Shown in pieces: positions 47,381 to 56,110 of a DNA stretch of 64,000 nucleotides; the first letter of the stretch is position 1; the number at the start of each line of letters is the position of its first letter. Origin of the DNA: Lepidodermella squamata (taxonomy: Eukaryota > Gastrotricha); contig JBLDXI010000074.1 of the NCBI GenBank assembly GCA_047495785.1, positions 1,240,001-1,304,000 of the forward strand, written 5' to 3'. The notes below the pieces were generated by a model. It was not told the origin of the DNA, ran no database searches, and saw only the letters and a list, made by a program, of their open reading frames with translations. The position numbers were made by a program, and so were the translations under genes.

Positions 47381-47579
47381 TTTATATGTTAGCCAACACC
47401 GCATCGTTTCACTGAGCGCCCTTAAGTAAATACGCCGATGAACAATTCTAAACGATGTCATAGATGGCAGGATGCCAGCAACTTCCATCTATGAGTTGTC
47501 ACAAATCGGGCATTGGCATCCAGATGCTTCTAGCATCATTCGCGTGATCACTGGTTTACACAGTTGGCGGAGCGTTTAG

Positions 47580-47615
47580 CAGGGACATGCCTATTTAACC
47601 GCAAGGCTCCGAGGT
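47580..47615 (+). promoter_or_regulatory. Core promoter of small secreted peptide gene C
   Basis: CAGTTGGCGGAGCGTTTAGC is followed by a weak TATA-like TATTTAA at 47592 and the family element GCAAGGCTCCG. The far upstream CGCTGGCGATGATCGCAAAC block of genes A and B is not recognisable here, although TAGCCAACACCGCATCGTTTCACTGAGCGC near 47390 aligns loosely with the far 5' edge of their promoters. Confidence 0.55.
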
Positions 47616-47658
47616 AAAATTTCCATAATCATCTTTCGTTATAAAATTTCGATCAAAT

Positions 47659-48100
47659 ATGAACAAGATCCTCATTCTCACTCTTGTGTTGGTAGGTTTC
47701 CCGCTCAAACGAGATATCGATAGCGGCGCGCCAAAACAACCACTTAGATGATTCATTCGATCGTACTTAAAGTCGCCGAACGTAATGATAAAGTACGATA
47801 GGCCATTTGAGCACTGATTTTTTTCTACTCTCGATCGTACTATCCATATAAAATCTATAAATAGTAAAGTGGTTGTTTTGGCGCGCCGCTAACGATATGT
47901 TGTAATGTTGATTTCTATTAATTGAACAGGCTTTCTCTGCAGTGCTGGCTGTATCAGCACAGGACAACTACACCGAGGTAGCCCGGCACAACTGGCTGCG
48001 TGACTTGGAAAAGGAATCAGCTCGTGGAGGAAAGAAAGATGAAGCTGACTTCGAACAGGAATCAGCTCGTGGAAGAAAGAGAGGTGGCCGTGGGGGGTGA
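47659..48100 (+). CDS. Small secreted repeat peptide C (ESAR family)
   Basis: Exon 1 is 47659-47691 (MNKILILTLVL) and exon 2 is 47930-48100; the product is 67 residues. The signal peptide continues AFSAVLAVSA. The mature part is QDNYTEVARHNWLRDLEK, then ESARGGKKDEADFEQESARG and a basic, Gly-rich tail (RKRGGRGG). It keeps two ESARG cores but has lost the full GGREA linker, and it carries an unusual aromatic N-terminal segment. The intron is 238 nt, against 55-68 nt in its paralogues, because of an inserted miniature transposon (47723-47889). Poly(A) signal AATAAA near 48333. Function unknown. Confidence 0.82.
47721..47891. mobile_element. 167-bp MITE in peptide gene C intron
   Basis: The ends are GCGGCGCGCCAAAACAACCA and its reverse complement, with about 24-bp terminal inverted repeats (right end at 47889, one extra A). 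The element is flanked on both sides by TA (47721-47722 and 47890-47891), as in Tc1/mariner-type insertions. It has no coding capacity. Removing it and one TA leaves an intron of the same size class as its paralogues. Confidence 0.85.
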
Positions 48101-48721
48101 AGGCCGGTGAAGACTAATTACTCCAAATCTGATTAATGCAGCTGCGAAGCTCTGCTTGTGTTGAGCCGATTTAAAGCATATTCTAAGTGGCTGTGAAGCA
48201 TCACTTGTGGAGCCATTAACCTTTAGCCAGCTTTGGGGTCCGGTTTGCCTTTGTATGGTTTGCTTTTGTGTGGTCGCAGTTTATTATCCATCAGCTTTTC
48301 TTGAATTTTTATCTTTCATGATGTGGTTATTGGAATAAATTACTATTTGTCCATGTAGAAAAAAATCTCAACGTTAGACGGTCAGGAAATCATCGTAAAA
48401 TCTGGAGTTGAATTTGGGATCTTTGCCCACGACAAATCAATGTTTTATTGTCGAAAATGTACCAAAAACTACACGTTCGGCATTATTGCATTATTATTGT
48501 AAATTATGAGTGGAGCATTACAGTCATAGAGAATGGAGTGATGATAGTATGAAGCCGGATCATCTCAGCTAAATTTTTCGTTCTTGTCTTGGCTTTTATC
48601 TTTTATTGGTTTGGCTTGAATGCAAGTGTATTGAACTAAACCTACCTACCGGCGTAAGATTTTTCCTTGAACGATTGCCTAATAACAATTACGATTCAGC
48701 GGTATCTTTCCATAAATGTAA

Positions 48722-48905
48722 GTGGCGCAGGAGATACTTAGCGTTAAAGAAATCTCAGCGAGAGATTATCGACGTCAATTATTAATGAATTTTCTTCAGC
48801 GTAAGCTACTAGCTCATCCAGGAGGCTCTGCAGCTGCTAAGGGCTTTCTGCCAGTAGGACCAAGTCATCGGCGAATAGGATTGCCAAGACTACATATTCA
48901 CCGAA
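48722..48905 (-). mobile_element. Older non-LTR element, catalytic-motif part
   Basis: On the minus strand this reads YVVLAILFADDLVLLAESP, then a stop, then QLQSLLDELVAYAEENSLI. FADD with hydrophobic flanks is the reverse-transcriptase catalytic motif. A matching upstream part lies at 49836-50139, so this element was split by the younger plus-strand insertion between them. It has decayed, with in-frame stops. Confidence 0.8.
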
Positions 48906-49797
48906 GGTCAAGCCAGGGAAAACTTTCATTTTCTCTTGGTTCTCATCAACTTCCTACCTGTCACTCGTACAAGGACCTCGGTCTGATCATCGACGACGGT
49001 CTCACGTTTCGCCCTCATCTTAACACTATTGTTACCAAAGCCTATAACTGCGTTAATGCTATTCTTAGAGCCTTTTATGGCCAGTCACCTTCCGTCCTCG
49101 CCTGGGCTTATCGCGTCTATTCTAGGCCTTTACTTGAATACCTACCTTCTATTTGGTCGCCTTACAAAAAATGTGACAAAGAACTTGTTGAAAATGTACA
49201 AAAATACTTTACCTGTCATGCCTTGGGCTTCTCTTCTCATGATCCTAACCGCCCTTCTCATAAACAAAGGCTTTTAATCCTCAAACTAGACACTTCGGAA
49301 AAGCGCCGAATTCTTTTAGATCTGTCTCTTCTGTACAAAATTTACTACAATGCAGTTGATTCGTCTATTTCTTCTTACATCGAACCCTTATCTACTAAAA
49401 CTCGCGGTCATTGTCATCGTCTTGGATATCGTCGATGTGATGACCGTTATCGCAATGCTACCTCGCCTCTTTTCGCAAATTTTTTTCTTAATCGCGTTCT
49501 TCCCATTTGGAACGAATTACCGTCTCATATTTTTCCTTCTTCTGACAATTTTGATACTAATCTGATATATTTTAAATCAAAAATACGTAAACCTGATTTT
49601 TCTAAACACTGCACTCTTACTAACTAATTTTACTACTTCATGCTCTTCAAAACTACATTCTCCCTCTTCAGAACTGTTTTATATCATTACATTACCCGCT
49701 ATACGGTTCAGAGTTAGTGGCCTGCGTGCCCTTCTGTTTCCTCGAATTTTGTACCATCATTTTTTTTTCATGAATATATTTTTCGAAATAAAATAAC

Positions 49798-49835
<38 letters not shown>
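48905..49835 (+). mobile_element. Younger non-LTR element, 5'-truncated, (AAT)n tail
   Basis: The plus-strand frame from about 48905 to 49627 reads YKDLGLIIDDGLTFRPHL, then RPLLEYLPSIWSPYKK and PIWNELPSHIF, which is the region C-terminal to reverse transcriptase in jockey/CR1/I-like elements. It ends in a 3'UTR and an (AAT)n tract at 49793-49835, a tail type known in some non-LTR families. A possible target-site duplication of AAGGT-type lies at both edges (GAAGGT near 48900, GAAAGGT near 49836). The ORF is open, so the insertion is fairly recent. Confidence 0.8.
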
Positions 49836-50139
49836 GGAAAGGTATGGGATCGTTTATAAAAATCGAAAACAAAAGTGGTGATAATGGGTCACCCTATCGG
49901 ACTCCCACGTTTGACTTTATTGGCTTATCGAATATCGCTGCCCGTGCCACAGCTGTTGGAGGCGTACGGCTAGGCGGCCCCGTTGTTGAGGCTGTGAAAA
50001 GCTGACTGAAAAAGCTAATTATTTCGCTGGCCTCAGGCATATCGACGTTGGTTTCAATGCTCTTCAGGCGATCTAGTTCGTTTGCTAGTTTGAAAATGTC
50101 GGCCGGGTGTGTTTCGATTAATTCAGCGAATTCTATCAT
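49836..50139 (-). mobile_element. Older non-LTR element, RT motif-B part
   Basis: On the minus strand, PEASEIISFFSQLF and IFDKPIKSNVGVR are followed by a TAG and GDPLSPLLFSIFINDPIPF. VGVR-(stop)-GDPLSPLLF is the reverse-transcriptase motif GxxQGDPLSPLLF with the Gln codon changed to TAG. It continues, after the inserted element, in the FADD part at 48905-48722. Confidence 0.82.
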
Positions 50140-50600
50140 GTACTACTATGTACTGGAAGTTACAAGAAAACGATAGCTCATCGCTTTCTCGATCGCAAGA
50201 ACCCTTGCTGTTCGCTAGGTTAATACCTAGGGTCTATTTCATCTCCTCGCAGAAAAATTGATATTTCATTGTGATTTTTCAGTGAGCGGATGAAATACAC
50301 CCCTAGTGTTGATAACAAAATCAAATCAACCAGCCTCACTATATCCCAAACCCCAAAAAATAGTTGAACTTTGACGCTTTATAGCATTTATAAAAAATGG
50401 CGGTGGGTGATTCCATATCATTTTCCTTTATCAACATCACACATTATCTAGAAATTTGTAGACAATTAACGATGGATTCTAGTGCATGTATTTGACGATT
50501 GCCTATTGCCGAATTGAACACCGGCTTATTCGTATGTCAATAAATAATATTGTTATTAGTTCAGCGATGATCATTCTTCATAAACACGTTAGAAAATTAA
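50140..50600. other. Gene-free DNA upstream of peptide gene D
   Basis: No coding feature supported. AT-rich flank leading into the promoter of gene D. Confidence 0.45.
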
Positions 50601-50619
50601 GCCGGAGCCGCCTCGCCCC

Positions 50620-50745
50620 TGTCATCGGGCTATCTATCATCAGTCGAGTGCATCGGTTCTCCGAAACACGCCGGTCGCCTACTCCCGCGCACGTGAAGGC
50701 AGGTTTGCACAGGTGCCGGACATCGGCCGGGAGAAGCCTATAAAA
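50620..50745 (+). promoter_or_regulatory. Promoter block of small secreted peptide gene D
   Basis: It contains CGAGTGCATCGGTTCTCCGA, a family module seen before genes A and B, then an ACAGGTGCC...GGCCGGGA module and TATAAAA at 50739 followed by TGGCGAGGCTGTG. The GATGATCGC block is absent. Confidence 0.65.
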
Positions 50746-50805
50746 TGGCGAGGCTGTGCTTCAACATTTCACAATCATTTTCGTTTATAAAAGTTTCGTT
50801 CAAAT

Positions 50806-51187
50806 ATGACCAAGATCATCCTTCTCACTATTTTGGTGGTAGGTTTACGTGAGATCTGATGATATATATTTTATGTATTCAATATTATTTTAACAGGCTT
50901 TCGCCGCGGTGCTCGCTGTCTCAGCTACTAGCAAGGTCGCAGCGTTGAATAAAGGTTCTAACAAGCACAGCCACGTCGTCCACAACATTGGTCAAGCCAG
51001 AGTTGAGCTTCAAAGAAGCTTCTTCGATCAACAAGGAGCTCATTTTGGTCCAGGGAGTATAGGCTTTCCGGGTCGCAGAGAGGCTGCCTACGAAGAGGAA
51101 TCAGCTCGTGGAGGTTCAATGACAGGTGGCCGTGAGGCTGATTTCGAAGAAGAGGTTGCTCGTAAACAAGGCCCCGGCCGATTCTAA
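50806..51187 (+). CDS. Small secreted repeat peptide D (extended form)
   Basis: Exon 1 is 50806-50838 (MTKIILLTILV), then a 58-nt phase-0 intron (GTAGGT...AACAG) and exon 2, 50897-51187; the product is 107 residues. The signal peptide continues AFAAVLAVSA. Between it and the repeats is a unique His/Gln-rich segment (KHSHVVHNIGQARVELQRSF) not seen in genes A-C. The C-terminal part has GRREAAYEEESARGG, then TGGREADFEEEVARKQGPGR, so one ESAR and one EVAR core. It has the largest mature region in the family. TTAATAAATA near 51325 is a likely poly(A) site. Function unknown. Confidence 0.85.
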
Positions 51188-51599
51188 GTGGCTGCTATCA
51201 ACCATCTATCATCAGTGGAGTTCATCAACCGATGTGAGTTGCTGTGTTGTGCTATCCGTGTGTAGCATGAACTTATGTTTTATCTGGAATTTCGACTTGT
51301 TTGTGTTGCGGTTATCGGTTATTTTAATAAATATTTATTTGCATTCAGCTGTCAGGCATTTGGTTAGGAAACCATCAACCTAAGGATTTCGCGGACTTAC
51401 TATGATTGCTATGATTTCCCGACTTGTTGCACTAGCGTAGAAATATTCCTATAACTTGTTTCGTTTATGATTTCGTCACAGTTAGCGGTTTCCTTTCATA
51501 GTCACGGTCATACTGGAATTTTTATTGGATTCTTTAAGCAAACGTGCAACAGTGTTGAGTACAAAATCACAACAAGATAAAAAGTAAACATTCATAACA

Positions 51600-52782
51600 T
51601 CACGAGTTGATTTGGAGCTTTGCAGCAGCATTTGCGGCCACGTCGTCACGGAACGGCCGCAATACAATGGTTGGTACGAGTTGATTGACGAAAACGTAAC
51701 GACGGATTCGCGTGAAGACGTAGTTGAATATGAGCAAAATCGACACGTATTGAACCCACGCCCATTTCATCAATTCCCAGAAACCACACTGATACGTAAA
51801 AAAAAGACAAACAAATAAATTAAATAATTTCATCCGAAATGTCACGGTAAAACTTATCATAAAAGTTCTTCGATGTAATTCAACGTCAACTTGATAGTAA
51901 AAGGCTGGGTTTGAACTCGACCGGGCGTCCATATTGGCATCGCATTTCCGATGTAAGTCGTAACTAAACGAAGAAATGTTAGGAACTTCACAAAAGATGG
52001 ACAGGTTAAAATTTACCATTTCTCTTAGCGTATTCGTCATAGAAGGAGAAGAGATTGAAACCTTGCGAGAACATGCGTTTGTTACTGAAAATCTCCAAAT
52101 CGTATCTTTTATCAACGCCACGGTGGTAGAGTGGTTGCCGCAGATACAGCCGTAAATCACCATTCAGGAAAAACGCATTTCCGTGCAATGCATTTGAATG
52201 ACCCACGTGAACCAACGTTTCCATTCTCAGCCTCGACTTTTTCTACGATAAATCTGTATAGCTGACGCTTGGGAAAATATTGAGAAAATTACCTTCAAGT
52301 TGTAACTATAAACCATAAACAAATCGAATCCATATATTTCTTCATCGCCTCTCATAGGAACGGTGATTTCTGCCTTGAACCTATCGTTGATGCCATCGTA
52401 ATTCCAATCTTCGTCGTAATACTAAATAATTGCAATGTTTCCATACCGAATTGTTGCACGGAAAATGTACACTTACCGAAACTGATACCGGCCTGAGATA
52501 TTCACGATACAACTCGTTGTACGAGTCGAAAGTGCTCCACACTAGCAAGTTGTCCAACGTGTTTTTAGTGTGCATGAGTAGCACGAATTGATTCTTAAAT
52601 AGCACCGATGGTTGTTCTCTGTATGTTGATTCCTTTTTCCAGAACCCATCACTTCGATATGTGATGATGATAGGAATGACTATGACGATGGCTGTGATGA
52701 AGAGTTGAATAATGGCGGCTCTTGAGCAGTAGTCGGCTTTATGAACAGCGACTTCCGGCCGCTCATAAATTACAGGCGGCAT
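51600..52782 (-). CDS. TMEM231: TMEM231, ciliary transition-zone membrane protein
   Basis: Five minus-strand exons: 52782-52477, 52421-52293, 52242-52017, 51963 to about 51850, and 51788-51600. Family landmarks are [20 protein letters not shown] (TM1), [17 protein letters not shown], a WSTFDSYN stretch, [25 protein letters not shown], and [20 protein letters not shown] (TM2) with a C-terminal [13 protein letters not shown]231 is a two-pass protein of the B9/MKS module at the ciliary transition zone. Exons 1-4 splice in frame. At the end of exon 4 (51857-51859) the frame meets TGA before any GT donor. The likely donor GTGACA (about 51847) fits exon 5 only from another frame, so a one-base change is implied near 51860, real or from assembly. 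Confidence 0.88.
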
Positions 52783-52984
52783 ACCAATGTCTTCAACGGC
52801 AGCAAAATAATGTCTATTGAATTAATTAAAAAAACAAAGATATGTGAGATGGACCACGCGCGGATTTTTCGTAACTATAAAAACATAATCAGAGAAGTTT
52901 CTCGGGAGACAGAAGCTAACTTAGAAGAACATATAAGTCAATCATACCGATTTTCAATAGTTTCTCAAAAGCAGCAAGACATGC

Positions 52985-54162
52985 ATTGGATGGATGGATG
53001 GATGGATTTATAAGCCCAATCGCCAGTTGCCCGACGATATGCTTGGGCATCGGTTTGAGAGTTTGGCACCCGAGTCACCGCTGTAGCGATGTTTTACACG
53101 GGTCAAGTGGCACAAAGGAGTAGAAAAATAAATTAGAAAAATAGATTACGGATCTAATAAAATAATATCTTCGAGTTGCTCTTTCGCGAATTCGACGATG
53201 TAGGCAGCTTGACGTGTGCTTTTTGACGAGTTCATTTGCCGGATGAAGTCGGTTGCGCTGTTCCACGCTGCCGTGCCACGATAGAGAACGGTTCGTTGAC
53301 TAGTGGTGTTGCTGTGGTCAACAGGAAGACATCCTTGGGCTTTTTGACGTGTCTCCCTCGCGGCTTCTCTCTTTGTGAAATCAGCGATGAGTAGATCGGG
53401 TGCTTCACCATGCAGAATCTGCCAGACCAGTTTGATGGTGTGAACTTTTCTTCTTCCCGCTAGCGAGATCCAGCGAAGGTCGCGGATGAGGGGCTCAACA
53501 ACAGAAAAGGTGTCCGGCTTCATCATGAGTGCTCTGATTCCGGCGCGCTGTGCTTTGTCGAGCTTCTTCAAGGCTTTCTCGGAACCAGCTTCGAGGAGGA
53601 TGTCGCAGTAGCCGACGCGAGATTCGATGAGTCCGTTGTAGATGGCCTTCCGAGCATCCAGAGGAACGCCATTTCGACCAGCTAGGCGGAGAGCATAGGC
53701 GCCACTGTGGCATTTTGCAGCAATATTTTCGACGTGGTGTTCGAAAGTGATGCGGTAGTCGATTTCAAGTCCGAGGAGGGTCATTGTAGGTTGTGGAGCG
53801 ACGAGAATGCCGTTGACGTTCACTTCAGGCAGTTCGTCGTCAATTTTAAGCAGTTTCGGTGCCAAAAACATTATTTGAGTCTTCTTTTCGTTCAGCTTCA
53901 GGCTATTTGGCCGGAGCCAAGTTGCTACTGAGGTTAGTTGTAATTCGAGTTTCGCTTTAACTGAAGGAATTGAGTCACCATAAGCATAGATAGTGGTATC
54001 ATCAGCGTATAGGAATATTCCGCAGTCAGGGTCGGTTACCAGACTTGGTAATTCGTTTACGTAAATGGTGAACAGGAGAGTCCCCAGAACACTTCCTTGA
54101 GGGACGCCGTATTTGATGGGTAAAGGTTCAGATGAAGCATTGCCAAGTCGGACATTTGCCAA
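52985..54162 (-). mobile_element. Non-LTR retrotransposon, RT C-terminal half, (ATCC)n tail
   Basis: The minus-strand frame 54162-53146 encodes 338 residues beginning inside reverse transcriptase: YGVPQGSVLGTLLFTIYVNE (motif B), FLYADDTTIYAYGDS (catalytic YADD), LKLNEKKTQIMFLAPK, then the usual C-terminal region (KLDKAQRAGIRALMM, GTAAWNSATDFIRQ). The N-terminal part of the polyprotein is missing, so it is 5'-truncated. The 3'UTR on the minus strand runs to a short (ATCC)n tract at 52985-53009. The frame is open throughout. Fragments of the same family lie at 10212-10492 and 54419-54720. The family fits jockey/CR1-like elements; exact clade not settled. Confidence 0.88.
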
Positions 54163-54418
54163 GCATTACGCTCAGACTAATAAATGGCAAACGGTCGATA
54201 ATGAGTCTCAAATGAGTTGCTATTCTGAATCAAATTCAGGAATAATATTTTAAAAATATTGAGGATTATGGAATAATCCACCCCTCAAGTCTGCCGTTAA
54301 GCTGCGGGTAGTATTCAGTATTCACATGCAGTACTCGCATGAAATTGCGAGCAAGACTGCAAGATTTTGTGAGTTGTGAGCCGGGAAAATAACCCGAGCG
54401 CTCGAGAATCGGCTTTCG

Positions 54419-54720
54419 TGGATGGATGGATCCGTGGATGAATGGATTGAAGCCTATCACCAGTTCTGGAGAGCTGAGGGTTGAGCTGATAGAGCAGTCC
54501 GTTCATCACAAGTTTTCACAGGTTTCACAGGTGCTATCGATATAGGATCTCGGGTAAAAAACAACTTCGTAGAAAAATAAATGTATAATCACTCAATGCT
54601 CCTGGACAAACTCAACAAGATAGGCGGCTTGACGAGTGGCTTTCCGCGATGGAAGAACGTGCGCTGACCGGTAGTGTTCTACTTGGTCCGGCAGGTCCAT
54701 GGCTGACCAGACGAAAGACG
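54419..54720 (-). mobile_element. Second 3'-end relic of the same non-LTR family
   Basis: On the minus strand about 54665-54597 reads LPSRKATRQAAYLVEFVQEH and a stop, matching the C-terminus of the 53146-54162 ORF (STRQAAYIVEFAKEQ). It is followed by a 3'UTR and an ATCC/GGAT-type tract at about 54419-54450. Only the last few hundred bases are present. Confidence 0.75.
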
Positions 54721-54729
54721 CCATTTCCA

Positions 54730-55230
54730 TGAAAATAAAAATTTAAAATTACATTTGATGGAATAATTATTGAGACGTGGTAATGGTCATGTTTATTGAA
54801 ATATAAGTCAACAAAAATTAATCAGAGGAACGCGGTAAAGCTTTTTATTAGTGGCGCTTTTTGCCGCCGCTTATGACCGGCCAAGTCTCAGACCGCAGCC
54901 GCAAACACGGTGGTCAAACAAAACCGCGGTGACGCTACTATACGTGAGATGTGAAGTGACCAATGACAAAACAGGCGGTCTCATAGACATTTAGCCGGTG
55001 CTAAACCTTGTTGTTAGCTGTACCCAGCAATGATACTCAGCCCTGCTCGACTGTCGTTTATGAGGACGCTAAGCTGCTTATTAGCCAACATAGTATTTGT
55101 TACGTTGTCTTTTAAATGCATGCATTTAACGCTTGAGCGGAACATTTAAACCGCATCATTTTTTCCCTTAGTGTATTTGTTCCCTATTTGGTCGCTAAAA
55201 AACGCATCTCCCCAGAACTATAACGCGGCT
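54730..55230. other. Gene-free DNA 5' of NAXE
   Basis: No coding feature seen. It ends in the NAXE promoter region; no clear TATA box. ACGCGGCTCG at about 55223 resembles the first bases of the K/A-rich promoter word but lacks the rest. Confidence 0.45.
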
Positions 55231-55285
55231 CGTATTTTCCAGCTGCGTGGCGAATCTGTTACGAGTTCCATCGTGTGGTATTCGA

Positions 55286-56014
55286 ATGGCTAGTTTAAGT
55301 AACGTATCACTGTTAAACCAGCAAGAAGCAACAAATATAGATGTCGAGTTGTTTTCCGATTATGGATTCAGTGTCGATCAGCTTATGGAACTTGCTGGAT
55401 TAGCTTGTGCTGTTGCTGTTCGCAGATCTTACGAAGACCGTTTAAACAGTAACGGTAACATTCTTGTTATTTGCGGGCCGGGTAACAACGGTGGCGATGG
55501 CTTAGTCTGCGCGCGACATCTCGCTATGTTTGGCTACAAACCATCAATTCTCTATCCGAAGCGTCAGTCGCCAGAGAAGGACAAAACCGGACTATTCGGT
55601 CGATTGGTAAAACAAATGAACGGGATGGAGATTCCTTTGATTGATAAATTACCTGATAACTTATCGAATTACTCAGTTATTATCGACGCAATATTTGGAT
55701 TTTCATTCCGGCCGCCCGTTATTCAGCCCTTTAAAGACATTTTGACGTCGCTGGCCGAGATCAAGGACATTCCTTTAGCAAGTATTGACATTCCCAGTGG
55801 CTGGGACGTTGAGAAAGGCCCGCCAACGGACGATAATCCTGTGATTTACCCGGACTGCTTGATTTCCCTGACTGCGCCCAAGCTTTGCGCGAAATTTTTC
55901 ACTGGAAAGTATCATTGGCTGGGTGGAAGATTTGTCCCACCACCTCTGAAGGCGAAGTACCACCTGAAATTACCGAATTACGAAAAGGACGATGGCGTTT
56001 ACAGACTTCAATGA
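55286..56014 (+). CDS. NAXE: NAD(P)HX epimerase
   Basis: A single open exon from the first in-frame ATG gives 242 residues; the frame is open upstream to 55247 but without an ATG. Landmarks are [33 protein letters not shown], the nucleotide-binding [42 protein letters not shown]-type segment, [13 protein letters not shown] and [11 protein letters not shown], all in family order. NAXE (YjeF N-domain, Rossmann-like) epimerises the damaged cofactors S- and R-NAD(P)HX so that the dehydratase NAXD can repair them. No mitochondrial presequence is visible from this start, so it is cytosolic unless an upstream exon exists. It lies about 100 bp upstream of the myosin V start on the same strand. Confidence 0.95.
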   Translation: MASLSNVSLLNQQEATNIDVELFSDYGFSVDQLMELAGLACAVAVRRSYEDRLNSNGNILVICGPGNNGGDGLVCARHLAMFGYKPSILYPKRQSPEKDKTGLFGRLVKQMNGMEIPLIDKLPDNLSNYSVIIDAIFGFSFRPPVIQPFKDILTSLAEIKDIPLASIDIPSGWDVEKGPPTDDNPVIYPDCLISLTAPKLCAKFFTGKYHWLGGRFVPPPLKAKYHLKLPNYEKDDGVYRLQ

Positions 56015-56110
56015 ATTATCTTATTGCAAATTTTGATTTTCCATAGGTTTTTATTAAATTTTTCTGACCAGTGAGAGAAAAAAGCACCGAAAATTGCGGC
56101 GGCAATAGCC

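Noticed and set aside
48722-49627. One 301-codon plus-strand gene
   Set aside because: Its first about 60 codons are antisense to a reverse-transcriptase FADD motif on the minus strand; only the part after about 48905 belongs to the plus-strand element.
55247-55285. NAXE start at 55247
   Set aside because: The codon there is GTG; the first in-frame ATG is at 55286, and family alignment begins just after it.
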